Positions 1 through 7,808 of a stretch of DNA of 33,861 bases are shown piece after piece. Under the pieces are notes generated by a model. The model was given only the letters and a program-made list of their open reading frames with translations, did no database searches and had not been told where the DNA came from. The stretch's first letter is position 1. Each line of letters starts with the position of its first letter. This stretch comes from an uncultured Bacteroidota bacterium. Lineage in GTDB: Bacteria > Bacteroidota > Bacteroidia > Chitinophagales > LD1. The stretch covers positions 1 to 33,861 of the forward strand of contig CAIXGR010000021.1 in assembly GCA_903919075.1 (NCBI GenBank), read 5' to 3'. The position numbers were made by a program, and so were the translations under genes.

Positions 1-328
1 CCATAGGACCTATTTCGCCTGGTGCTCCATCAATACCGTTCATACCGTCCATTCCATTATATCCATCCATTCCCGCCGGGCCTTGTTCGCCTTGTGGACC
101 TTGTGGACCCATATCACCGGTTAAACCTTGTTCACCTTGTGGACCCATTGGGCCTGTTTCTCCATTAACTCCGTTGATACCATCTATACCCGCTGGACCT
201 TGAGGGCCCATTTCACCGGTTAAACCTTGCTCACCTTGAGGACCCATAGGGCCTGTTTCTCCATTAACTCCGTTGATACCATCAATACCGGCTGGACCTT
301 GTGGACCCATTTCACCGGTTAAACCTTG
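1..328 (-). pseudogene. In-frame continuation of the collagen-like gene beyond a TAG codon; runs off the window
   Basis: On the minus strand the frame of the collagen-like gene stays open from 328 to the window edge, for about 109 codons after the TAG at 329-331. It keeps encoding Gly-X-Y triplets such as GPQGPAG, GETGPMG and GEQGLTGEMG. This is seen directly. It is therefore the separated 3' part of one longer collagen-like gene. A C-terminal sorting or anchoring domain would lie outside the window. Whether the stop is a real mutation, is read through, or is a sequencing error cannot be decided from this window. No convincing new start codon with its own signal peptide is visible, so independent expression is unlikely. 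Confidence 0.75.
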
Positions 329-402
329 CTAACCTTGTGGACCCATTGGGCCTGTTTCTCCGTTAGCACCATTGATACCATCTACACCGGCAGGACCTTG
401 AG
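142..402 (-). repeat. 99-bp tandem repeats encoding 11 Gly-X-Y triplets, plus a 63-bp short unit
   Basis: The motif GACCCATNGG begins at 142, 241, 340 and 403 on the plus strand. The spacings are 99, 99 and 63 bp, which are multiples of 9, so each unit keeps the Gly-X-Y phase (11, 11 and 7 triplets). Copies differ by a few point changes. One of these changes is the G-to-T (minus strand) that turns GAG into TAG at 329-331; the equivalent codons at 230-232 and 131-133 are GAG and GAA. Near-identical tandem units like these favour slippage and recombination, and also misassembly. Confidence 0.85.
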
Positions 403-2461
403 GACCCATTGGGCCTGTTTCTCCATTAATACCGTTGATACCATTAACACCATCCATTCCCGCTGGACCTTGTGGGCCTTGCGCACCGGCAGGGCCAGTA
501 GCACCCGGTCCGCTTTCTATATTTTTCCATTGAGCTGCAGTATGCGAAGCGGCTATAAATACTATATCAGCATCTGTTTCTAAAGTTCCATTTACATACA
601 TAGCGCCATTTGCATAATTGTTGGCGTATGATGCATAAAGAATGAAGTTGGTTACGTCTCTCGAAACAATTTCAACATAATAAGTGTTACCGGCAGTTAA
701 AGTTATACCGGCAGAAGAAAAATCGAAATACCCACCTGTATAACCATGGCTTGGGGCTGAGAATGTATTTGAAGCTGTAGCAAGTAAATTTCCATTTACA
801 CCATCATACAAGCTCATCACATAAACATCACTTAAATCGTCAAAATTGGCAATAATAGCCATAACTGAATCTAGATTTGCCGTGTTAGAAACCTGGAAAG
901 TTTGTCCTTCCGCGTATCCTGGGTAACCAAATGAAACACCATTTTGGTTAGATTCAGTATAGGTGCCCGCGGCAGTATACATCTGTAATTTGTTTACGCT
1001 TGAATTGAATATCACAGTTCCCGATTGTGGGCTGGATATTGCATCTCTTTGCCAGGTACTCATTACCGGTGGCAAGAAACCACCCGTGGTTGAATTTACT
1101 TGCAATGCTACACCACTTGAAACCGAACCACCACCAACTGCAAGTGTTCCACCCACAGTTGTGTTGCCCGATGTATTTAATGTTCCGTTAACATCCAAAG
1201 TTGCGGCTGGCTCCGAAGTACCAACACCCACTGAACTACCATTATTGTATATATTACTGCTATTTAATATCCATTGTTGTCCATCCCAATAAGGTGTGTT
1301 GCCTGGGGCATCACCACTTTGTAAATAGCCTGTTGCACCTTGAGGACCCATTTCGCCTTGGGCGCCAATGTCTCCCTTATCTCCTTTATCCCCTTTAAGA
1401 CCTTGAGGACCTTGTAAACCTTGAGGACCTACAGAACCCTGAGGACCCATGTAACCTTGTGCTCCGGTTGGGCCTTGGGGGCCTTGAGGACCTTGGGCAC
1501 CGGTAACACCTTGTAACCCTTGAGGGCCCTGTGCACCGTCAATACCGTTTATACCATTCAATCCTGTAGCACCTTGTGGGCCTTGGGCACCGGTTACACC
1601 TTGCAAACCTTGTGGGCCTTGGGCACCTGTATTACCTTTTAAACCTTGTGCTCCTTGGTTACCCTGTGTACCTTGTGGGCCTTGGGCACCAGTTTCGCCC
1701 TTAGGGCCTTGTACGCCTACTGCGCCATCAGCACCAACAGGTCCCTGAGGACCTACATCACCTTTATCTCCCTTATCACCTTTAATACCTTGTGCTCCGG
1801 TAACACCTTGTATACCCGGTATACCTTGTGCTCCATCAATACCCGGTATACCCTGAGGGCCTACAGGGCCCTGAGGTCCTAAATCTCCCTTATTGCCCGG
1901 TAAGCCGGCGGGTCCTTGAACACCCTGAGGGCCAACAGCACCTACTGCACCTTGAGGACCTACTGCACCTTGAGGGCCAGCATTTCCTTGAGGGCCAACA
2001 GGGCCTTGAGCACCTTCCGGTCCCTGTGCACCGGTCGCACCTTTTTCGCCGGTTGCACCCTGCGGCGAATTGGCCGCATATAATGCATATGGAACACTCA
2101 ATAACTGAGAGGTTCCCATATCTGAATAATCTGTTCCTCCTGCAACATCTACTTCTACTTGCAGGTATTTGGGGCCTGTGCCCCAACTTACGGTTGAAAG
2201 ATCTGCCGAAGATCCAATAGCAAGTGTTACTAATCCAAATTGGTTAGTAACAGGGTGCTGAACCTCCGTAAATACAATCGAACCAGAAGGCGAGCCTTCG
2301 TGCACCTGAAATCGAACGGAAATTGCTGTACCGTTTGATAAAGGCTGCCCCGACGCATCGCGAACTACCGCCTGATAATTTATCTGCTGCGGCAATTGTG
2401 CCATTGTTCCTATAAAAAAGCCAAGGAACATGGCCAACGTTAGTAATAATTTGCTCTTCAT
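329..2461 (-). CDS. Secreted collagen-like Gly-X-Y repeat protein, truncated by in-frame TAG
   Basis: The 710-residue product begins with a Sec signal peptide (residues 1-21, ending TMAQ). An N-terminal beta-rich module (about 22-132, containing [14 protein letters not shown]) follows; I know it from other Bacteroidota collagen-like and tail-fibre-like proteins. A first collagen-like block spans about 135-379. Next come a module with LDVNG and [13 protein letters not shown] (about 410-500), a jelly-roll-like region with [11 protein letters not shown], and a second Gly-X-Y block from about 660. The chain stops after GPMGPQG at a TAG in a repeat whose other copies encode Glu, and the frame continues to the window edge. 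It is probably a surface filament or adhesin. It lies 27 bp downstream of the 173-residue T9SS protein, so the two are probably co-transcribed. No sorting domain remains in the truncated form. Confidence 0.85.
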   Translation of the reverse strand: MKSKLLLTLAMFLGFFIGTMAQLPQQINYQAVVRDASGQPLSNGTAISVRFQVHEGSPSGSIVFTEVQHPVTNQFGLVTLAIGSSADLSTVSWGTGPKYLQVEVDVAGGTDYSDMGTSQLLSVPYALYAANSPQGATGEKGATGAQGPEGAQGPVGPQGNAGPQGAVGPQGAVGAVGPQGVQGPAGLPGNKGDLGPQGPVGPQGIPGIDGAQGIPGIQGVTGAQGIKGDKGDKGDVGPQGPVGADGAVGVQGPKGETGAQGPQGTQGNQGAQGLKGNTGAQGPQGLQGVTGAQGPQGATGLNGINGIDGAQGPQGLQGVTGAQGPQGPQGPTGAQGYMGPQGSVGPQGLQGPQGLKGDKGDKGDIGAQGEMGPQGATGYLQSGDAPGNTPYWDGQQWILNSSNIYNNGSSVGVGTSEPAATLDVNGTLNTSGNTTVGGTLAVGGGSVSSGVALQVNSTTGGFLPPVMSTWQRDAISSPQSGTVIFNSSVNKLQMYTAAGTYTESNQNGVSFGYPGYAEGQTFQVSNTANLDSVMAIIANFDDLSDVYVMSLYDGVNGNLLATASNTFSAPSHGYTGGYFDFSSAGITLTAGNTYYVEIVSRDVTNFILYASYANNYANGAMYVNGTLETDADIVFIAASHTAAQWKNIESGPGATGPAGAQGPQGPAGMDGVNGINGINGETGPMGPQGPAGVDGINGANGETGPMGPQG

Positions 2462-2488
2462 TGGTTTGGGTTTTGTTATATAATTGGT

Positions 2489-3010
2489 TTACTTAATTAC
2501 TTGTAATTGTTTACTGATGTTGTAATCTTTTCCGTCTTTATCGCAGGTATATATCATGCTTAAAAAGTAAGCGCCTGATGAAAGCGATGAAACATTCACC
2601 GGCTGCACAATCTTGCCATTGGTATATTCTGCATGATAAACTGAAGCCAGTTTTTGGCCCAGTTCATTATAAAGAAGCACGGTTACTTTTCCCGGTCCGT
2701 TTAATTGAAAGCCTATCCAGGCATCATTAACCGCCGGGTTGGGGTAAACAACGAAAGAGCCAAAATCATTACTGGCTACATCTAGCAAACCAGTTATACT
2801 TTCATTAGGTTGTTGAAAGCCTTGTGTAAGTATGGTATTGCTTGAAGAAAAAGTTTGCACCATCGACATTTCGCCTATAGTGTACGATAAACTGTTATTT
2901 GAATTAGAAGCAAACCCACCGGCCGATGCTATAACAACCGGCGAAAGGCTTTGTGCATTCAGTAACACCGAAGCAACAATTGCGCAGAATAGAAGAGTAA
3001 ATTTTTTCAC
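2489..3010 (-). CDS. Short secreted protein with T9SS type A sorting domain
   Basis: The 173-residue product has a signal peptide (MKKFTLLFCAIVASVLLNAQ), a short mature part (SLSYTIGEMSMVQTF...LTQGFQQPN) and a C-terminal domain from about residue 88. That domain has the T9SS type A features: VYPNPAVNDAWIGF, a central beta strand with LYNELGQK, and LSSGAYFLSM near the end. The SYTIGE...LTQGFQQP segment is common just before sorting domains in Bacteroidota and leaves almost no functional domain, so the role is unknown. The start is GTG at 3008-3010; no in-frame ATG lies nearby and the signal peptide begins exactly there. It precedes the collagen-like gene by 27 bp in the same direction, suggesting an operon encoding surface proteins. 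Confidence 0.85.
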   Translation of the reverse strand: MKKFTLLFCAIVASVLLNAQSLSPVVIASAGGFASNSNNSLSYTIGEMSMVQTFSSSNTILTQGFQQPNESITGLLDVASNDFGSFVVYPNPAVNDAWIGFQLNGPGKVTVLLYNELGQKLASVYHAEYTNGKIVQPVNVSSLSSGAYFLSMIYTCDKDGKDYNISKQLQVIK

Positions 3011-3342
3011 GTAAATATTTTTTTTGTTACCGTAATTTTTTGGAACCCATTTTTTCGCTAAACCAGAAATCGTATTTAGTTTCTGTTCATATTAAAATCC
3101 TACACTATACCTCCTTAGACACAGGGCATATATATATGTTACAGTGTATGTTGGGTTTCCAACAAGCCGCACCTTTTGTAGCTAAGCGCCCGGGCTTTGA
3201 ACAACCAATAGATTGCTTACCCCTTTTTCTTTGGCACGCTTTTATTATTCATCAAAAACCAGGCTTGCTTTGTTTTCTATCGGGCTTTTTTAACTTCGCA
3301 ACACACAAAACATTTATACCTTAACATTTCAATACAATTACT
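3011..3342. other. Intergenic region between divergent genes
   Basis: This 332-bp stretch separates the minus-strand T9SS gene from yebC. It contains a candidate yebC promoter. An open frame at 3040-3324 (plus) lacks recognisable protein features and I do not accept it as a gene. No terminator-like hairpin is apparent. Confidence 0.6.
3269..3298 (+). promoter_or_regulatory. Candidate Bacteroidota-type promoter for yebC
   Basis: TTTG at 3269-3272 and TAACTTCG at 3291-3298 are separated by 18 bp. This fits the Bacteroidota -33/-7 pattern (TTG/TTTG, about 17-23 bp, TAnnTTTG) with one mismatch in the -7 box. The yebC ATG is 44 bp downstream. Pattern match only. Confidence 0.4.
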
Positions 3343-4053
3343 ATGGGTCGCGCGTTCGAATACCGGAAAGAGAGGAAATTTAAAAGATGGGGTGCCATGG
3401 CAAAAGCCTTCACCCGTATAGGTCGCGAAATTGCCATTTCAGTAAAAGAAGGAGGGCCTAACCCCGATACCAACGCACGTTTGCGGGCGGCTATCCAAAA
3501 CTCCAAAACGGCCAATATGCCTAAGGAGCGGGTTGATGCCGCTATTAAAAGAGCATCAAGCAAAGAAGAAAAAGCATTTGAAGAAGTTACTTACGAAGGT
3601 TACGGGGCCCACGGCGTTGCTATAGTAATAGACACACAAACCGATAACCCTACCCGAACAGTAGCCAATGTGCGAAGCCTGTTTGTTAAGTATGGCGGTG
3701 CATTGGGCACCAACGGCTCGGTTGAGTATATGTTTAAGAAAAAAGCAGTCTTCAAATTCAACAAAGGCAGTTTAAGCCTCGATGATTTAGAACTAGAATT
3801 AATAGACGCCGGCCTAAACGAGCTGCAAAGCGATGGCGATGCAGTAATTGCCTACTGCGATTTTTACGATTTCGGCAAACTTGGAAAGGCACTCGAAGCA
3901 AAAGGCATAGAAGTAACCGAATCTACCTACGAAAAAATACCCGACTTCTTTAAAGAAGGACTAACCGATGCCCAGGCCGAAGACGTAATCAAGCTAATCG
4001 AAAAGTTTGAAGAAGACGATGATGTAAGCCACGTATTTAGCAATATGAAATAG
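3343..4053 (+). CDS. yebC: YebC/PmpR family (TACO1-like) protein
   Basis: The 236-residue length is typical of the family. The N-terminal part (about 1-75) contains the family pattern of basic residues and helices: RKFKRWGAMAKAFTRIGREI, then GGPNPDTNARLRAAI and NMPKERVDAAIKR. It is followed by EEVTYEGYGAHGVA and, near residue 120, GGALGTNGSVEYMF. The C-terminal part carries acidic helices. Family members are described as transcriptional regulators and, for the YebC/TACO1 branch, as ribosome-associated factors that help translate difficult stretches such as polyproline; I infer the same cytoplasmic role here without being able to choose between them. It is monocistronic by layout, with its own candidate promoter. 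The ATG start gives full family length. Confidence 0.95.
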   Translation: MGRAFEYRKERKFKRWGAMAKAFTRIGREIAISVKEGGPNPDTNARLRAAIQNSKTANMPKERVDAAIKRASSKEEKAFEEVTYEGYGAHGVAIVIDTQTDNPTRTVANVRSLFVKYGGALGTNGSVEYMFKKKAVFKFNKGSLSLDDLELELIDAGLNELQSDGDAVIAYCDFYDFGKLGKALEAKGIEVTESTYEKIPDFFKEGLTDAQAEDVIKLIEKFEEDDDVSHVFSNMK

Positions 4054-4385
4054 CTTCAGTATTTCCCCTCTTGGCGTGGTGCGCTTGCCTGAGGGGCAGC
4101 AGGGATGTGTTTGTATTTGCCCTATTAAAGCCCGAGGGTTAACACTGCAACCCCCTTTTCACCCAATTTTTATTGACTATCAACAACTTACGTTGGGGGT
4201 TACACTTTAAAAATCAAATACATGATAATCAATATATTACAAAATAAATGTGTTACCACCTGTATACACCCTGTTTAATACTCTTTCGCAAATATAACAA
4301 AATTAGTTATTTTTTATATTTTTCATTTATACGCAATAATTAACTTTCTTCTGTAGTTCAGAAAATTATTTCTTTTGCGGGGCGT

Positions 4386-4420
4386 GGTTCTCTCTCTAGG
4401 GAGTTAGAGGGTGCGGGCGG
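4386..4420 (+). repeat. Interspersed palindromic repeat, copy A
   Basis: This 35-bp element matches 33 of 35 bases of 17331-17365. It contains CTCTCT-CT-AGGGAG, a 6-bp stem around a 2-base centre. The change from copy B makes a G-T (wobble) pair, so the fold is retained. The tail GTTAGAGGGTGCGGGCGG is identical in the two copies. Confidence 0.8.
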
Positions 4421-4439
4421 ACTTAAGATGGCTACCCTT

Positions 4440-4493
4440 GCTGTCCCTAATCTAAAGACACGCCTGCTGGCCGCCGATTACGGACTGAACCAC
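4440..4493 (+). repeat. Left copy of a direct repeat flanking the 4571-5407 gene
   Basis: GCTGTCCCTAATCTAAAGAC continues to CACGCCTGC-type sequence. It matches 5440-5467 with 3 transitions in 28 bases. After a 1-base offset, a further 20-base block (4474-4493 against 5473-5492) matches at 15 of 20. The two copies lie about 1000 bp apart in the same orientation. Confidence 0.8.
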
Positions 4494-4570
4494 AACTACA
4501 ATTGCCCATTTCGTTCTACCTAAGTAAGTTTCTTTATCTTTCATTTTTATTTGACAGTGTTGAACATATT

Positions 4571-5407
4571 ATGAAAAATTATCTCGTAATAATTTCGGGA
4601 ATAATATTGCTTATCATAAGTAATTATTGGGGACATATATATCCTCCATTTTCCATTTCCTTCACGCCCGTTTTGCTTGGCTCTTTCACCGCTTTAGTTC
4701 TCTTCTTCACCGATTTTCGTTCAGCAATAAAAATCTCTCTTATTGCAGCAATGATAATCTCGAATGACGTTTTAATAAAATTTTTTGCAGGGGGGGCTAA
4801 TGATTTCGAAGGGCTAGGCTGGATAACCCTATTTTTGTTTTTTGGATTGGCCATTTCGTTACTCATTATTACTGTATATGGTTTTTCGGTCTATAAAAAT
4901 GGTAAGATCGAATATTTCCTTGTGCTTTTGTGCTCATGCGCGGTTATCGCAGTTTATTTATCTTATTATAATACATTAGGTATGGCATGGAACATTCCGC
5001 CCTCCAAAGACATTGAACTTTCAAAAACAAATGGTCTTTTTATTGCTGAAATCCAAATTGCTGAAAATCCGGTGCGGCTTAGCGATGATAGTATATTTTT
5101 CAAACAGGCTTGGTGCGAAAAACAAATAAGGGAAGATGACAGAGGTTTTTTAAAAAAGCAAATAAGAACAAACAAAAACAATTGCTTCATTTATTTAAAC
5201 GCTATATCTAATCAGGCGGTTGACAGCAATATCTTATATTATACAATTGATAATCCTGATATGCATAGCGGTATGTTTGGGGGAAGATTCGGAGAAAACG
5301 AAATTTCATTTACAGTTGATACCACAGTCCCCGAAGTCACCTTGTATCTTTTTAAAGGCAAAACAGAAAAGCTGGTTAAAGAAATAAAAGTGAAATTAAA
5401 AACTTGA
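4571..5407 (+). CDS. Unrecognised four-TM membrane protein with C-terminal beta-rich domain
   Basis: I do not recognise the family. From the ATG at 4571 the product is 278 residues, starting MKNYLVIISGIILLIISNYW. Four hydrophobic segments lie roughly at 4-20, 30-48, 52-70 with 78-100, and 110-130. A soluble region of about 140 residues follows, with predicted strands such as LFIAEIQIAEN, CFIYLNAISNQAVDS, EISFTVDTTVPEVTLYLFKGK and a basic tail. The end could be a beta-sandwich facing the periplasm; this is inference. ATG 4571 is preferred over the in-frame ATG at 4502, because the first membrane segment begins right after it. The gene is alone between two copies of a direct repeat (4440-4493 and 5440-5492), which suggests it may be a mobile or recombinational cassette. 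Confidence 0.7.
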   Translation: MKNYLVIISGIILLIISNYWGHIYPPFSISFTPVLLGSFTALVLFFTDFRSAIKISLIAAMIISNDVLIKFFAGGANDFEGLGWITLFLFFGLAISLLIITVYGFSVYKNGKIEYFLVLLCSCAVIAVYLSYYNTLGMAWNIPPSKDIELSKTNGLFIAEIQIAENPVRLSDDSIFFKQAWCEKQIREDDRGFLKKQIRTNKNNCFIYLNAISNQAVDSNILYYTIDNPDMHSGMFGGRFGENEISFTVDTTVPEVTLYLFKGKTEKLVKEIKVKLKT

Positions 5408-5439
5408 TGCGCAATGATAAATTGAAGCTGCTAATCCAT

Positions 5440-5492
5440 GCTGTCCCTAGTCTGAAGATACGCCTGCGTCAACCGACTAAGAACTGAGCCGC
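5440..5492 (+). repeat. Right copy of the direct repeat flanking the 4571-5407 gene
   Basis: GCTGTCCCTAGTCTGAAGAT followed by ACGCCTGC repeats the sequence at 4440 with three transitions. ACTGAGCC further on matches ACTGAACC in the left copy. Just beyond it, TATTGACTATTGACTA is a short direct repetition in a low-complexity tail before the end of recQ. Confidence 0.8.
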
Positions 5493-5532
5493 GCCTACTA
5501 TTGACTATTGACTACTCCCCATTCACTAAAAA

Positions 5533-7713
5533 CTACTTCACCCCCCTTATCTCACTCACCACAAACTTTATATCATCATAAGTTATACTATCACCGCCAT
5601 GCTCCTTAATAGCCTTAAGCGATAGCGACCCATGCTCATCAATCAGGTTTCTGATGTAGTTTATTTTCTCTTTCGTTACAAACTCATCCGCCCGCAAATC
5701 ACCGGTCTCCACAAACATAGCCAGGTGTCCCGCAATAGTAGTGGCTGACATCTTTCTCTGCTTCGCAATTTCAGCAATCGTCAATCCCTGCCGGTGCAAA
5801 TCCAAGGTAATTTGATACGTGTTTTTATAACTGCCATCTTCCGCCATCACCGGCCGGGTGCTTTTCTTCTCGCGTTTCGGCTGTTTCAATTCCATGCGGG
5901 TGCCAATGTCTTTCCGTTTGCAATACTTAATTACAACATCTAAAAAATCGCCACCATACCGGCTCACCTTCACATCACCAAAGCCACTTATCTTCCTAAT
6001 ATCGGTTAAACTTTGTGGCAAGTATGCCGACAATTCAATTAACGTAGCATCGCTCAAAATAACATACGGCGGCACACCCTCGCTATCGGCAATAGTTTTT
6101 CGCAGGCTGCGTAGCAATTCAAATAATTCTTTCTCATAAACCATTTCAGCTTTAGTGCGCTGCGCTGGTTTCGTTTCTTCCACCACTCTGCTTTTTGCAA
6201 GCTGCACCTCCGCCTTGCCCATCAAAACATCTTTGCCTCGTTCCGTCAGTTTCAACTTCGGGTACTCATCTTCCGTTTGCGCCAAAAATCCTTTCGCAAT
6301 TAAATCGCGCATATAAACCGCCCACTCCTCCTTCGAAATATCAGCACCGGCACCATAAGTTTTTATCTGCTTATGCTCCTCTCTAATTTTCTCCGATTTC
6401 GAGCCCCGCAAAAAATCAATGGTATAATTAATACCAAAGTTTTCTTTCAATCGCACCACCGCCGAAAGCGCTTTTTGTGCTATCACCGTTGCGTCTACCA
6501 ATTCATATTTACTTAAACACACATCGCAACTGCCGCAGGTATCCGGTGCCGGTTCATCAAAATAATTCAACAAATATTTTCGTCTGCAAGTAGTAAGCTG
6601 CGCATACTTCGCCATCTGGTCCAGCTTGCGGGTAAGTATTTTTGTTTGTTCAGCATTGTCGGTAATCAGCACAAAACTTTTCAGCTTTATTACATCGCCC
6701 GCCGAGTAATACAAAACCGCTTCGCTATGCAGCCCGTCGCGCCCGGCACGGCCGGTTTCCTGATAATAGCCCTCAATGTTTTTCGGTATATCAGCATGCA
6801 CCACAAACCGCACATTCGGCTTATCAATACCCATTCCAAAGGCAATGGTGGCAACAATAATTTTTACTTCATCGCGTATAAATCTTTCCTGCGTTTTCTC
6901 ACGCTCTCCTTTTTCTAACCCGGCATGATAAGCCAATGCATCAAACCCGTCTTTTCTCAAATCACTTGCCAGCGATTCAGTTCCTGCCCTCGATAAACAA
7001 TAGATAATCCCGCTATCATTTTTATGCTTCGAAAGAAACGCTACCAACTTTTCGAAATAATTTTTCTTGGCTTCTACATAATAATTAATGTTGGGGCGGT
7101 TAAAGCTCGATATAAAAACTTCCGGCGAGCGCAGTTCTAACTTGTCAATAATATCTTTCCGAACCAGTTTATCCGCCGTTGCAGTAAGCGCCGCCACCGG
7201 CACACCGGGAAAAAGATGTTTCAATCTTGCCAATTGCAAATACTCCGGCCTAAAATCATGTCCCCACGATGAAATACAATGCGCCTCATCAATCGCAAAA
7301 AACGACACCTTTATCTCCTTCAAAAAATTGATGAACGCATCGCCTTGTTGCAACAATCTTTCCGGCGCCACATACAGCAACTTTAATTGATTGTTGCGCG
7401 CCAATTGCATAATTTGATTCTGCTCGTTTGCGCTTAAAGACGAATTGAGATAAGCCGCATTAATACCGTTAGAACGAAGGCTATCTACCTGGTCCTTCAT
7501 CAACGATATAAGTGGAGAAATTACAACCGTCAGCCCTTCAAACAACAAAGCCGGAACCTGAAAACAAATAGATTTTCCACCGCCGGTAGGCATTAGCACT
7601 ACACTGTCCCGTTTATCCAAAGTACATTGAATAGCATTTTGCTGTTCCAATCGGAAATTATCGTAACCGAATTTGTGCTTTAAAATTTGCTGGGCCTGCC
7701 AGATGGTTGACAT
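5533..7713 (-). CDS. recQ: ATP-dependent DNA helicase RecQ
   Basis: The 726-residue product is a full-length superfamily-2 RecQ helicase, a 3'-to-5' unwinding enzyme for recombinational repair and stalled forks. Seen in order: motif I PTGGGKS (42-48), DEAH (142-145) followed by CISSWGHDFRPEY, TATA (about 177-180), a second RecA-like domain with ATIAFGMGIDKPNVRFV and the motif VI region QETGRAGRDG (about 318-327), the RQC zinc site with Cys 376, 393, 396 and 399, an HRDC domain (about 530-605), and a C-terminal helix-turn-helix extension (about 640-726, with GLTIAEIAKQRKMSATTIAGHL). The last part resembles the HTH_40-type domain on many Bacteroidota and Firmicutes RecQ proteins. The gene stands alone, divergent from the SDR gene with 95 bp between the starts. 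All catalytic motifs appear intact. Confidence 0.97.
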   Translation of the reverse strand: MSTIWQAQQILKHKFGYDNFRLEQQNAIQCTLDKRDSVVLMPTGGGKSICFQVPALLFEGLTVVISPLISLMKDQVDSLRSNGINAAYLNSSLSANEQNQIMQLARNNQLKLLYVAPERLLQQGDAFINFLKEIKVSFFAIDEAHCISSWGHDFRPEYLQLARLKHLFPGVPVAALTATADKLVRKDIIDKLELRSPEVFISSFNRPNINYYVEAKKNYFEKLVAFLSKHKNDSGIIYCLSRAGTESLASDLRKDGFDALAYHAGLEKGEREKTQERFIRDEVKIIVATIAFGMGIDKPNVRFVVHADIPKNIEGYYQETGRAGRDGLHSEAVLYYSAGDVIKLKSFVLITDNAEQTKILTRKLDQMAKYAQLTTCRRKYLLNYFDEPAPDTCGSCDVCLSKYELVDATVIAQKALSAVVRLKENFGINYTIDFLRGSKSEKIREEHKQIKTYGAGADISKEEWAVYMRDLIAKGFLAQTEDEYPKLKLTERGKDVLMGKAEVQLAKSRVVEETKPAQRTKAEMVYEKELFELLRSLRKTIADSEGVPPYVILSDATLIELSAYLPQSLTDIRKISGFGDVKVSRYGGDFLDVVIKYCKRKDIGTRMELKQPKREKKSTRPVMAEDGSYKNTYQITLDLHRQGLTIAEIAKQRKMSATTIAGHLAMFVETGDLRADEFVTKEKINYIRNLIDEHGSLSLKAIKEHGGDSITYDDIKFVVSEIRGVK

Positions 7714-7808
7714 AAGAAAAAAATTGCCGCGTAAAATAATAAATTTCCCATCTTGCTTCTTCTAATTGGCTATTTAGAAATGAATTTTAACCAACAGAAT
7801 AAATTTTC

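Larger units (their letters stand above)
4054..4570. other. Non-coding region with repeat remnants upstream of a membrane protein gene
   Basis: No credible gene is visible. After yebC there is an inverted repeat, CCCCTC at 4065-4070 and GAGGGG at 4091-4096, inside a GC-richer block that resembles palindromic intergenic repeats of Bacteroidota. An AT-rich stretch follows (about 4200-4370). A 35-bp palindromic repeat (4386-4420) and the left copy of a direct repeat (4440-4493) come next. An upstream ATG at 4502 is in frame with the next gene, but the residues it would add (ISFYLSKFLYLS...) do not look like a better signal than the start at 4571. Confidence 0.6.

Noticed and set aside
326-583. 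Thr/Trp-rich open frames on the plus strand over the collagen-like gene (also near 1646-2220 on the plus strand and 1890-2186 on the minus strand)
   Set aside because: They are frame shadows of the Gly-X-Y repeats: regular GGN-rich codons leave other frames open and give repetitive low-complexity strings without signals or domains.
3040-3324. 94-codon open frame upstream of yebC
   Set aside because: No domain, membrane segment or start signal is convincing, and it covers the candidate yebC promoter.
3343-4053. GTTCGAATAC near the yebC start as a tRNA T-arm
   Set aside because: It is coding sequence for the YebC N-terminus and has no cloverleaf around it.
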